From Citreimonas salinaria (GTDB lineage: Bacteria > Pseudomonadota > Alphaproteobacteria > Rhodobacterales > Rhodobacteraceae), in NCBI RefSeq assembly GCF_900107235.1, contig NZ_FNPF01000001.1:248001-312000 (forward strand): DNA of 64,000 nucleotides, in the 5' to 3' direction. Numbering within the stretch: the first letter of the stretch is position 1; each line of letters begins with the position of its first letter. The notes under the pieces were generated by a model that saw only the letters and a list, made by a program, of their open reading frames with translations, searched no databases and was not told the origin of the DNA. Made by a program: the position numbers and the translations under genes. Positions 8,708 through 16,766 of this stretch are shown piece after piece.

Positions 8708-11554
8708 TCACTCGGCTGCGTCGGCGTATTCGCTCATCGGCGGACAGGTGCAGATCAGGTTCCGGTCGCCGTAGACGTTGTCGACGCGGTTGACCGGCGG
8801 CCAGTACTTGTCGACCCGGAAGGCGCCCGGCGGGAAGCAGCCCTGCTCGCGCGAATAGGGGCGGTCCCAGTCCCGGACGAGGTCCTCCATCGTGTGCGGC
8901 GCGTGTTTCAGCGGGTTGTCCTCGCGGTCCATCCGGCCCTCCTCGATGGCGCGAATCTCCTCGCGTATGGCCAGCATGGCGTCGCAGAAGCGGTCGAGTT
9001 CGGCCTTGGTCTCGGACTCGGTCGGCTCGATCATCAGGGTGCCCGACACCGGCCAACTCATCGTGGGCGCGTGGAAGCCGCAATCGACGAGGCGCTTGGC
9101 GATATCCTCGACCGTGATGCCGGCCGATTTCTCGAACGGGCGCGTGTCGAGGATGCATTCGTGCGCCACGAAGCCGTCATGCCCGCGGTAGAGTACGTGG
9201 TACGCCCCTTCGAGCCGGTGGGCGATGTAGTTGGCGTTCAGGATCGCAACGCGCGTCGCCTGGGTCAGCCCGGCGCCGCCCATCATCAGGACGTAGCCCC
9301 ACGAGATCGGCAGCAGCGAGGGCGAGCCGAACGGCGCGGCCGAGACCGGCCCCGGACCGTCCGTGCCCTGCGGATCGCCGGGAAGATGCTCGGTCAGGTG
9401 CGCCTTGACGCCGATCGGCCCCATGCCGGGCCCGCCGCCGCCATGCGGGATGCAGAACGTCTTGTGCAGGTTGAGGTGGCTGACGTCGCCGCCGAGGTCG
9501 CCGGGGCGCGACAGGCCGACCATCGCGTTCATGTTCGCGCCGTCGATATAGACCTGCCCGCCGTGGTCGTGGGTGATGGCGCAAATCTCTTTCACCGTCT
9601 CCTCGAACACGCCGTGCGTGCTGGGATAGGTGATCATGCAGGCGGCCAGCCGGTCCGAGTGCTTTTCCGCCTTGGCGCGGAAGTCGTCGATGTCGATCGA
9701 GCCGTTGCTGTCGCACTTCACCGCCACGACCTTCCAGCCGACCATCTGCGCGCTGGCAGGATTGGTGCCGTGCGCGTTGACCGGGATCAGGCAGATGTCG
9801 CGCGCGCCCTCGCCCCGCGCGATCTGCCAGTTGCGGATGGTCAGCAGGCCGGCATATTCGCCCTGCGCGCCGGAATTGGGCTGCATCGAGATCGCGTCGT
9901 AGCCGGTGATCGCGCAGAGCTTGGCGTTCAGGTCGTCGATCATCTGCGTGTAGCCCTGCACCTGGTTGGCCGGGGCGTAGGGGTGCACGTGGGCGAATTC
10001 GGGCCAACTGACGGGCATCATCTCGGCGGCCGAGTTGAGCTTCATCGTGCACGATCCCAGCGGGATCATCGCCCGGTCGAGCGCGAGGTCCCGATCGGCC
10101 AGCCGGCGCATGTAGCGCATCATCTCAGTCTCGGCGCGGTTCATGTGGAACACGTCGTGCTGCAGGTACTCGCTTTGGCGGATCAGCGTCTCGGGCAGGC
10201 GGTAGTCGGCGGTGCGGTCGTCGGTCCGGTCGATGCCGAAGGCGCGCCAGACGGCTTCGATGGTTTCGGGGCGGGTGCGCTCGTCGAGCGTGATGCCGAC
10301 CTTCGTCCGGCCGACGCGGCGCAGGTTCACGCCCTCCTGCACGGCGGCCTGAAGCACCCCGCGCTGCAGCAGGCCGACGTCGACGGTGATCGTGTCGAAG
10401 AACTCCTGCGGCTCGATGGCAAAGCCGGCCTCTTCCAGCCCGCGCGCCAGCCGCGCGGTCTTGCGGTGGATGCGCTGCGCGATGGCGCGCAGGCCCTTGG
10501 GCCCGTGGAACACCGCGTAGAATCCGGCCATGACCGCCAGAAGCGCCTGCGCGGTGCAGACGTTGCTGGTCGCCTTCTCGCGCCGGATGTGCTGTTCACG
10601 GGTCTGGAGCGCAAGGCGGTAGGCCTTGTTGCCGTGGCTGTCGATCGACACGCCGACGATACGGCCGGGCATGGACCGCTTGTAATCCTCGCGGCAGGCC
10701 ATGTAGGCGGCGTGCGGGCCGCCGTAGCCCTGCGGTACCCCGAAGCGTTGCGTGCTGCCGACGGCCATGTCGGCGCCCATCGCGCCGGGTTCCTTGAGCA
10801 GGCACAGCGCCATCGGGTCGGCGGCGACGATGCCCACGGCGTCGGCATCGTGCAGCGCCTCGATCTGGCCGGTGAAGTCGCGGACATGGCCGTGGGTGCC
10901 GGGATACTGGAAGATCGCGCCGAAGACGGCGCCCGCTTCCAGCGCGTCGGAGTTGCCGACGATCACCTCTATCCCCAGCGGCTCGGCGCGGGTCTTCATC
11001 ACGGCGATGTTCTGGGGGTGGCAGTTCTCGTCGACGAAGAACGCCCTGGCCTTCGACTTGGCCACGCGTTGCGCCATGGTCATCGCCTCGGCACACGCCG
11101 TCGCCTCGTCCAGCAGCGAGGCGTTGGCGATTTCCAGCCCCGTCAGGTCGCAGACCATCGTCTGGTAGTTCAGCAGCGCCTCGAGCCGGCCCTGGCTGAT
11201 CTCGGGCTGGTAGGGCGTGTAGGCGGTGTACCAGGCGGGGTTCTCGAAGATGTTGCGCTGGATCGCGGGCGGTGTGACCGTCCCGTGATAGCCCTGCCCG
11301 ATAAGCGAGGTCATCGGCGTGTTCTTCTGCGCGACCTCCTTCATGCGGTGCAGCAGCTCGCGCTCGGACAGCGGCTTGCCGAAATCCAGCGGTTCGGCCT
11401 GCCGGATCGAGGCGGGCACCGTCCGGTCGATCAACTCGTCGAGGCTGTCAACGCCGAGGGCGCGCAGCATCCCGGCCATCTCGTCTGGCGACGGGCCGAT
11501 GTGCCGCCGGTTGGCGAAATCGTAGGGCAGGTAGTCGATGGGCTGATAGGCCAT
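8708..11554 (-). CDS. gcvP: Glycine dehydrogenase (decarboxylating), P protein
   Basis: 948-residue single-chain P protein of the glycine cleavage system: it decarboxylates glycine with pyridoxal phosphate and passes the aminomethyl group to the lipoyl arm of GcvH. The N-terminal text [19 protein letters not shown], the mid-protein GSCTMKLN block, and the cofactor lysine region [19 protein letters not shown] are all present. Length matches fused (homodimeric) P proteins. ATG 11554 is chosen because the preceding in-frame stretch is not conserved-looking. It is separated from gcvH by about 11 kb of unrelated genes, so it must use its own promoter or read-through. Confidence 0.97.
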   Translation of the reverse strand: MAYQPIDYLPYDFANRRHIGPSPDEMAGMLRALGVDSLDELIDRTVPASIRQAEPLDFGKPLSERELLHRMKEVAQKNTPMTSLIGQGYHGTVTPPAIQRNIFENPAWYTAYTPYQPEISQGRLEALLNYQTMVCDLTGLEIANASLLDEATACAEAMTMAQRVAKSKARAFFVDENCHPQNIAVMKTRAEPLGIEVIVGNSDALEAGAVFGAIFQYPGTHGHVRDFTGQIEALHDADAVGIVAADPMALCLLKEPGAMGADMAVGSTQRFGVPQGYGGPHAAYMACREDYKRSMPGRIVGVSIDSHGNKAYRLALQTREQHIRREKATSNVCTAQALLAVMAGFYAVFHGPKGLRAIAQRIHRKTARLARGLEEAGFAIEPQEFFDTITVDVGLLQRGVLQAAVQEGVNLRRVGRTKVGITLDERTRPETIEAVWRAFGIDRTDDRTADYRLPETLIRQSEYLQHDVFHMNRAETEMMRYMRRLADRDLALDRAMIPLGSCTMKLNSAAEMMPVSWPEFAHVHPYAPANQVQGYTQMIDDLNAKLCAITGYDAISMQPNSGAQGEYAGLLTIRNWQIARGEGARDICLIPVNAHGTNPASAQMVGWKVVAVKCDSNGSIDIDDFRAKAEKHSDRLAACMITYPSTHGVFEETVKEICAITHDHGGQVYIDGANMNAMVGLSRPGDLGGDVSHLNLHKTFCIPHGGGGPGMGPIGVKAHLTEHLPGDPQGTDGPGPVSAAPFGSPSLLPISWGYVLMMGGAGLTQATRVAILNANYIAHRLEGAYHVLYRGHDGFVAHECILDTRPFEKSAGITVEDIAKRLVDCGFHAPTMSWPVSGTLMIEPTESETKAELDRFCDAMLAIREEIRAIEEGRMDREDNPLKHAPHTMEDLVRDWDRPYSREQGCFPPGAFRVDKYWPPVNRVDNVYGDRNLICTCPPMSEYADAAE

Positions 11555-11580
11555 GCCGTCATTCCTCGCGTCGCGTGCTT

Positions 11581-11672
11581 CTTCTGTCCTGAAACATCCC
11601 GGGGAGGCCCGGCACGGGCCGGGGACAGAGCCCCCTGCTCCCTCGCTGTCGCCTTTCGGCCCGGGGGCAAAT
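11581..11672. repeat. GC-rich palindromic intergenic element upstream of gcvP
   Basis: The leader between gcvP and the recombinase remnant contains several inverted segments: CCCGGGGCC-like arms around GGCCCGGCACGGGCC and a GGGGCTCTGTCCCC-type hairpin, followed in the gcvP direction by a GGACAGAAGAAG tail. I recognise this style of sequence as a recurrent intergenic palindrome of Rhodobacteraceae genomes, but copy number cannot be tested in this window. It may form structure in the gcvP 5' untranslated region. It does not contain the glycine riboswitch core. Confidence 0.4.
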
Positions 11673-11700
11673 CCCTTGTCCGGCGGTTGTTTGTCGTTTC

Positions 11701-11730
11701 GGTTTAGTTGGTTGGTTCGCCGGCTGTCAA
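11701..11730 (-). promoter_or_regulatory. Possible sigma-70 promoter for gcvP
   Basis: On the minus strand TTGACA (perfect -35) is followed after 18 bases by TAAACC (partial -10). The site is about 150 bases before the gcvP start, inside the spacer left by the inserted block. A weak -10 makes it tentative. Confidence 0.35.
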
Positions 11731-11849
11731 CGCGCCAGCGGAGTGCCGTCGGATCGTCCGGGACCGGCCCTCGTGCGCCGTGGTCCGTCACGCATTGCGC
11801 AGGTTCCCCAGTGGGCTTGGAATGCGCCAAGGATCCACCGACGATCTGG

Positions 11850-12461
11850 TTGGCGCGCGTAAGGGCCGCTTCTCCTGCACGGGAAGTCCTACACTGGAAC
11901 GCGGACTGCCGGGATCCATTGAATTCTTGTCAGACAGGCCGTCTTCGGACGGGGGGTTCGGTATGAGGGTGATGCTTCGGATCAGGGTCGCAAGTTCTTC
12001 GCTGGCCTGCGCGACGAGTTCCGGGTCCGCAAGGAGCGTCTCGAGGAACTCGAGCGCGGCCTCGAAGATTGCCGGTATGTCCGGCGGCAGACGGTCCCTA
12101 GCCGCCAGCTGCGCCTCCAGGGCTGCCACGCGCTGCTCGATCGGGTCGGTTTCGGCCCGAGGTAGAGGCGGTTGTTCAGGATGCGCTCCTGCCGGTTGCG
12201 GTTGCCTCGGATGGTGGAGGCATCCTTGGGAGCCGGGAGACGGCCTTCGTTCAGTCCCCTTGCGATCGGGGGGACCGAGCGTCGCTCGGCGGTTTCGCAA
12301 AAGATCCTGAGCACCACGCCCGCCTCGTCCGGATTGATCTCGCGGGTGAGCCCGGTTTCGCTTTCGCGGCTCCGGTAGCCGAAGGCGCTGGTATGCAGGC
12401 GCCCGCGCGAACGGTGGCCGTGGCTGTCGTAGTCAGCACCGGGCCGGAAAGCGCCCTTCAA
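11850..12461 (-). pseudogene. Decayed large serine recombinase (DNA invertase/resolvase type) fragment
   Basis: Two frames on the minus strand carry pieces of one recombinase. Roughly 12461-12165 reads REINPDEAGVVLRIF, then ARGLNEGRLPAPKDASTIRG and RILNNRLYLG, the recombinase domain that follows the serine catalytic domain. Near 12165 the text jumps frame and continues as EQRVAALEAQLAARDRLPPD and SEELATLIRSITLIPNP (about 12165-11900), like the C-terminal coiled coil. The catalytic N-terminal domain and the middle are missing. It lies between uxaC and gcvP at the edge of the hexuronate block, so it is probably a scar of the mobile element involved in the insertion. Confidence 0.65.
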
Positions 12462-12517
12462 AGTGTTCGCTCACCAGAGCGTCCGTCCCCGGTTTCCGGC
12501 GCACCAAAAGGTGCAGA

Positions 12518-13912
12518 TCACAGACGAAACGCACGTTCCGCCAGCCCGTTGGCGAGCAACGGCGCGATGGCGAAGGCCTCGGCCTCGTCCAGGCGATGCG
12601 TGGTCACGAGATCGGCAAGGTAGGCGCAATCGACCCGCCGCGCGACATCGTGCCGGGCCGGGATCGAGCACAGCGCCCGCGTGTCGTCGTTGAACCCGGC
12701 GAGGTTCCAGAAGCCCGCCGTTTCGGTGACGCCGGCGCGGTACCGGCGCATCCCCTCGTAGCTGTCGTGGAACCACCACGGCGGGCCGAGCAGCAGGCAG
12801 GGCCAGACACCGCATAGCGGCGCAAGCTCGCGCGTGTAGGTGGACTCGTCGAGCGTATACAGCACCACCGTCAACCGCGGGTCCAGACCGACGGCGTTCA
12901 GAAGCGGGCGGAGCGCCTCGGTGAACGAGACGGGGACGGGGATGTCGAAGCCGCGGTCGGTCCCGAAGGCTTCGCGCACCTCGTCCGAATGGCTGCGCGA
13001 CGAGCCCGCGTGGATCTGCAGGACCAATCCATCCTCGACAGACATGCGCGCCATCTCTGTCAGCATCTGCGCACGGAACAATTCGGCGTCGCCGGATTCC
13101 GGCCGTCCGGCGCGAATGCGGTCGAACAGCGTCTCGGCGTCCGCCGCGCTCAGGTCGGCGGTGCGCGGTGTCGGATGGCCATGATCGCTTGCCGTCGCCC
13201 CCATTTCGATGAAGAACGCGCGGCGCGCGCGGTGGGCGTCGAGGTACCCCTGCCAGCGACCGGTGTCGCAGTTGGTGAGTTCGCCCAGCCGGTCGAGGTT
13301 GCGTGCGAAACCGGGCGCATCGGGGTCGATCACCGCATCGGGCCTGTAGGTGGGCAGAACGCGTCCCTGCCAATTGTCCTCTAGCGCCTTGCGGTGCCAG
13401 CGCAGGTCGTCGAGCGCGCTGTCCGTCGTGGCGATGGCCGAAATCCCGAACCGCTCGTAGAGCGCGCGCGGGCGGAATTCCGGCTGCGGCAGTTTCTCGG
13501 CGATGGCGTCGTAGGCGTCGTTCGCGGTCTTCGGGGAAAGCCGCTCGGACACGCCGAATACATCCTCAAGGGCCTGGTCCACCCACATCCGCGAGGGCGT
13601 TCCGGCGAAGAGATAGTAATGGTCCGCGAAGGTCTTCCAGATCCTGCGGGGGTCGGGTTCGGCGTCCGGCCCGATACCCATCGCCGCGAAAGAAACGCCC
13701 TGGCTGGTCAGCATCCGCGTCAGGTAGTGGTCCGGCGTGAAGAGCAGCGAGGAGGGGTCGGAAAAAGTCTCGTTCTCGCCCCACCAGCGCGGGTCGGTAT
13801 GCCCGTGCGGCGACACGATGGGCAGGTCCTTGATCGTGGCGAACAGGTCGCGGGCCAGGTCGCGCCCGCGGGTGTCTACGGGGAACAGGCGGTCGGGGTG
13901 CAGAAGGGACAT
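12518..13912 (-). CDS. uxaC: Glucuronate isomerase (uronate isomerase)
   Basis: 464 residues, the usual length. UxaC converts D-glucuronate to D-fructuronate (and galacturonate to tagaturonate), the first step of hexuronate breakdown. The N-terminus has SPHGHTDPRWW with the metal-binding HGH pair, and the amidohydrolase-fold text continues (DHYLTRML, HAGSSRSHSDEV). ATG 13912 follows GAGG closely; GTG 13921 would overlap the dctM stop. It is the last gene of the seven-gene operon, six bases after dctM. Downstream lies the recombinase scar; no clear terminator is visible. Confidence 0.93.
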   Translation of the reverse strand: MSLLHPDRLFPVDTRGRDLARDLFATIKDLPIVSPHGHTDPRWWGENETFSDPSSLLFTPDHYLTRMLTSQGVSFAAMGIGPDAEPDPRRIWKTFADHYYLFAGTPSRMWVDQALEDVFGVSERLSPKTANDAYDAIAEKLPQPEFRPRALYERFGISAIATTDSALDDLRWHRKALEDNWQGRVLPTYRPDAVIDPDAPGFARNLDRLGELTNCDTGRWQGYLDAHRARRAFFIEMGATASDHGHPTPRTADLSAADAETLFDRIRAGRPESGDAELFRAQMLTEMARMSVEDGLVLQIHAGSSRSHSDEVREAFGTDRGFDIPVPVSFTEALRPLLNAVGLDPRLTVVLYTLDESTYTRELAPLCGVWPCLLLGPPWWFHDSYEGMRRYRAGVTETAGFWNLAGFNDDTRALCSIPARHDVARRVDCAYLADLVTTHRLDEAEAFAIAPLLANGLAERAFRL

Positions 13913-13917
13913 GGGCC

Positions 13918-15204
13918 TCACATCAGCCAGTTGGGCAGGAAGAGCACGATCTGCGGAAACAGGATCATGACCACGACCGTCAGCAGGACGGCCGCGATGA
14001 AGGGCATCGCCTCAATCGTGTAGTCGCGATACGAGCAGCGCAGGATGCCGCAGACGGTGAACATCGACACGCCGACCGGCGGGGTCATCCCGCCGAAGGT
14101 CACCAGCGTCATCATCACCAGCCCGAAGTGCACCGGATCGATGCCCGCCGCGGTGATGACCGGCACAAGGATAGGCGTCAGCAGCATCACCAGGACCGTC
14201 GCCTCGATGAGCATTCCGAGGACCAGAAGAAAGCCCGAGACCACGAACAGCAGCACCGTCGGGTTCGTAATCGCCGTCAGCGCGAACTCGGCGATGTCCT
14301 GCGGCACCCGCTCGAACGTGATGACATAGCCGAACGTGCCCGAGAAAAGGATGATCAACATGATCATTCCGATGTCGTTCAGCGTCTGCTGGAATGCCTC
14401 GAGCACGCGGCGCGGGGTGAGCTCGCGGTAGATCAGCATGCCCACGATCAGCGTATAGAGCACGGCGAAGGCGCCGGCTTCGGACGGCGTGAAGACGCCG
14501 AACCGGATGCCGACCAGCAGCCAGACGGGAAACATTATGGCCCAGAAGCCCGACACGAAGTCGCGCCCGACTTCGCGCAGCGTCGGCCGGCGGTCCATCT
14601 CGGGGACGTAGCCGCGGCGCACGGCCACGATGCGGGTCGCCGTCATCAGCGCGATCGTCAGCAGCACGCCGGGCACGATCCCGGCGATGAACAGCCGTCC
14701 GATCGACACCTCGCCGAGATAGCCATAGAGAATGAGCCCCAGGCTGGGCGGGATCGTCGCGGTTATGAGCCCGCCGATGGCCAGCAATGCGCCCACGAAG
14801 CCCGGCGCGTAACCCTTGTCGGCCATCGGAACGCCCAGCACGCGCGCCTGCATGGCCGCGTCGGCGACTGCCGAGCCCGAGACGCCGCCCATCATGGCGC
14901 TGAGCAGGATCGACGATTGGGCCAGCCCGCCGCGCATCCATCCCGCCAGCGTCGTGGCGAGACGGATCAGCCGCTCGGTGATGCCCGAGCCGTTCATGAG
15001 ATTGCCCAGCAGGATGAACAGCGGAACCGCGAGCAGCGGAAAGGACTGACTGACCGCGACGATGCGCTGCACCGCCGTGGAATCGGGCAGGAACGTGGAG
15101 GGCAGCAGGAAATACGATGCACCGGCGATCCCGATGGCGAAGGCCACGGGCATCCCGATGGCAATCAGCAGCAGGGCCAGGATGAGGATGAGGGTGGAAA
15201 TCAA
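13918..15204 (-). CDS. dctM: TRAP transporter large permease DctM
   Basis: 428 residues with about twelve hydrophobic segments, the size and composition of the DctM/SiaM large subunit that moves substrate in exchange for sodium. Typical text is seen: PLFILLGNLMNGSGI near residue 70, the SGSAVADAA loop, and MTPPVGVSMF near the end. The start is TTG 15204, preceded by GGAGG at a good distance and overlapping the dctQ stop by four bases (TTGA). Its operon with uronate enzymes points to a hexuronate or related acid sugar as substrate; this is inferred from context. Confidence 0.92.
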   Translation of the reverse strand: MISTLILILALLLIAIGMPVAFAIGIAGASYFLLPSTFLPDSTAVQRIVAVSQSFPLLAVPLFILLGNLMNGSGITERLIRLATTLAGWMRGGLAQSSILLSAMMGGVSGSAVADAAMQARVLGVPMADKGYAPGFVGALLAIGGLITATIPPSLGLILYGYLGEVSIGRLFIAGIVPGVLLTIALMTATRIVAVRRGYVPEMDRRPTLREVGRDFVSGFWAIMFPVWLLVGIRFGVFTPSEAGAFAVLYTLIVGMLIYRELTPRRVLEAFQQTLNDIGMIMLIILFSGTFGYVITFERVPQDIAEFALTAITNPTVLLFVVSGFLLVLGMLIEATVLVMLLTPILVPVITAAGIDPVHFGLVMMTLVTFGGMTPPVGVSMFTVCGILRCSYRDYTIEAMPFIAAVLLTVVVMILFPQIVLFLPNWLM

Positions 15205-15719
15205 AGGATTTCCTCCTTGGCAATATCGTCGGCGTTGCGGTCCGGCCCGGCGAGGTGATCGAACAGGCCCAAGGCGCCGGCCCGCCGCAGACGGCGCACC
15301 ATGCTGATCGCAAGCAGCACGGCCCCGACGGGCACTGCCAGCGTCACGAGGCCATAGGAAAGGCCCGAAGCGCCCAGTTCGCGTTCCCAGTTGCTGGTGG
15401 CGAGAAACCAGCCGTGCCACGCGACGAGGCCGAGAAACGGCAGGATCAAGGCAAGAGAGAAAAGCGACAGTGCTGCGCGCACGCGTTCCGGCAAGGCGTC
15501 GAAAAGCGCGCCGACGCGGATGTGCTGGCCGTCGCGCGCGGCGACGTCGGCCCCAAGCAGACAGGCCCAGATGAGCGCCAGCTGCGCGTAGCTCGGAGCG
15601 GCCGTGACCGGTGCCCCGAGGCTTCGGCCGATGCCGGCGACCAGAACCGCCACGACCAGGCCGAGAAGTGCCAGCAACGCGAGAGCCTGTTCGGCTCGGT
15701 CGAAGATCCTCCAGAGCAC
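15201..15719 (-). CDS. dctQ: TRAP transporter small permease DctQ
   Basis: 172 residues with four hydrophobic segments, the usual layout of the DctQ small subunit that scaffolds DctM. It carries the family-like stretch WACLLGADVAARDGQHIRV, an RxGxHxRV-type motif after helix two. GTG 15719 has AGGA eight bases upstream; an ATG at 15727 is out of frame. It lies 66 bases after dctP, with a strong hairpin in the gap, and overlaps dctM. Confidence 0.9.
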   Translation of the reverse strand: MLWRIFDRAEQALALLALLGLVVAVLVAGIGRSLGAPVTAAPSYAQLALIWACLLGADVAARDGQHIRVGALFDALPERVRAALSLFSLALILPFLGLVAWHGWFLATSNWERELGASGLSYGLVTLAVPVGAVLLAISMVRRLRRAGALGLFDHLAGPDRNADDIAKEEIL

Positions 15720-15749
15720 GCGTTCATCCTTTCCACGTCAGGGTGATGC

Positions 15750-15776
15750 CCCGGCCCCCGGGGTTCGGGGGCCGGG
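15750..15776 (-). promoter_or_regulatory. Intercistronic hairpin between dctP and dctQ
   Basis: A perfect ten-pair stem (CCCGGCCCCC with GGGGGCCGGG) and a seven-base loop in the 66-base dctP-dctQ gap, with no T run after it on either strand. Hairpins in this position in binding-protein operons usually protect the upstream message and raise binding-protein level over the permeases; partial termination is also possible. Confidence 0.7.
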
Positions 15777-15785
15777 TGCGCTGCG

Positions 15786-16766
15786 TTACTCGTTCTGGCC
15801 CAGATGCGGCTGGAGCGCCTCGCGCGCCTCGGTGAGGCCCAGGGTTTCATACACGCCTGCGACGGCTTCCTTGAAGGGCTCCATGTCGACCTCGTTGAAC
15901 GCGACGCCCGCCGCTTCCATGTCGGCCTGCACCTCGCCGAGCTTCGCGACGGTCGCCTCGGTCGCGGCATCGCCGGCGCGCTTCAGCTCTTCGTCGAGCA
16001 CGGTGCGCAGGTCCTCGGGCAGCGACTGGTACCACGCCTCCGACGTCACCAGGCCGGTGAAGAGCTGGATGTGGTTGGTGAAGGCCACGTTCGTGGTCAC
16101 CTCGTGCAGGTTGATGCCTTGGGCGCCCGTCAGCTGCGCCTCGGCCCCGTCGATCGCGCCAAGCTGGAGTGCGGAATAGACCTCGGACCAGGCCATCGGC
16201 GCAGGCGTGGCGCCCATCGCGTCGACGGTGGCGATCCAGCCGGGGGCGTCGATGGTACGCACGCGAACACCGTTCAGATCTTCGGGCGTCTCGATCAGCT
16301 TGTTGGTGAACATCTGGCGCGTGCCCTGGAACCAGTTGTAGTTCAGCAGGCGCAGATCCGACGAATCCGCAAGGTCTTCGACCCATTCCTGGTAAACCGG
16401 CGAAGACGTGACCTGGGCGTAGCCGGTATAGTCGTCCACCAGATAGGGCGCCGACAGGATGCCCAGCTCTTGCTGGAAGGGTGCAAGGCGACCGGCATCC
16501 ACGAGCACCGCGATGGGCGCACCGTTGCGGATCTGTTCGAGGACGTCGTTGTCCTCGCCCAGCTGCGAACTCGGGTAAATCGTGACGGCCAGCCGCCCGT
16601 CGGTGCGCTCTTCGATGCGCTCTTCGGCTTCCTGCATGGCGATCACCAGCGGATCGGTCAGCGGTTGCGACGTCGACAGCGCCAGCTCGTACTCCTGCGC
16701 CAGCGCCTGCGACGCGGCGAAGGTGGCGACTGCAGCCAGTGCGCCCTTGGTTATCAGGTGTCTCAT
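15786..16766 (-). CDS. dctP: TRAP transporter substrate-binding protein DctP
   Basis: 326-residue periplasmic binding protein with signal peptide (ALAAVATFAASQALA). DctP-family blocks include EEERTDGRLAVTIYPSSQLG-like text near residue 55, and GVRVRTIDAPG with the arginine that usually holds the substrate carboxylate, followed by MAWSEVYSALQLGAIDGAE. The start codon overlaps the stop of the kinase-epimerase fusion (ATGA). The operon suggests a hexuronate or uronic-acid-derived ligand; closely related proteins bind glucuronate, galacturonate or aldonates, and sequence alone does not separate these. Confidence 0.92.
   Translation of the reverse strand: MRHLITKGALAAVATFAASQALAQEYELALSTSQPLTDPLVIAMQEAEERIEERTDGRLAVTIYPSSQLGEDNDVLEQIRNGAPIAVLVDAGRLAPFQQELGILSAPYLVDDYTGYAQVTSSPVYQEWVEDLADSSDLRLLNYNWFQGTRQMFTNKLIETPEDLNGVRVRTIDAPGWIATVDAMGATPAPMAWSEVYSALQLGAIDGAEAQLTGAQGINLHEVTTNVAFTNHIQLFTGLVTSEAWYQSLPEDLRTVLDEELKRAGDAATEATVAKLGEVQADMEAAGVAFNEVDMEPFKEAVAGVYETLGLTEAREALQPHLGQNE

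Noticed and set aside
8894-11707. 937-codon open frame on the plus strand opposite gcvP
   Set aside because: Low-complexity mirror of a strongly conserved gene; no ribosome site or family motif.
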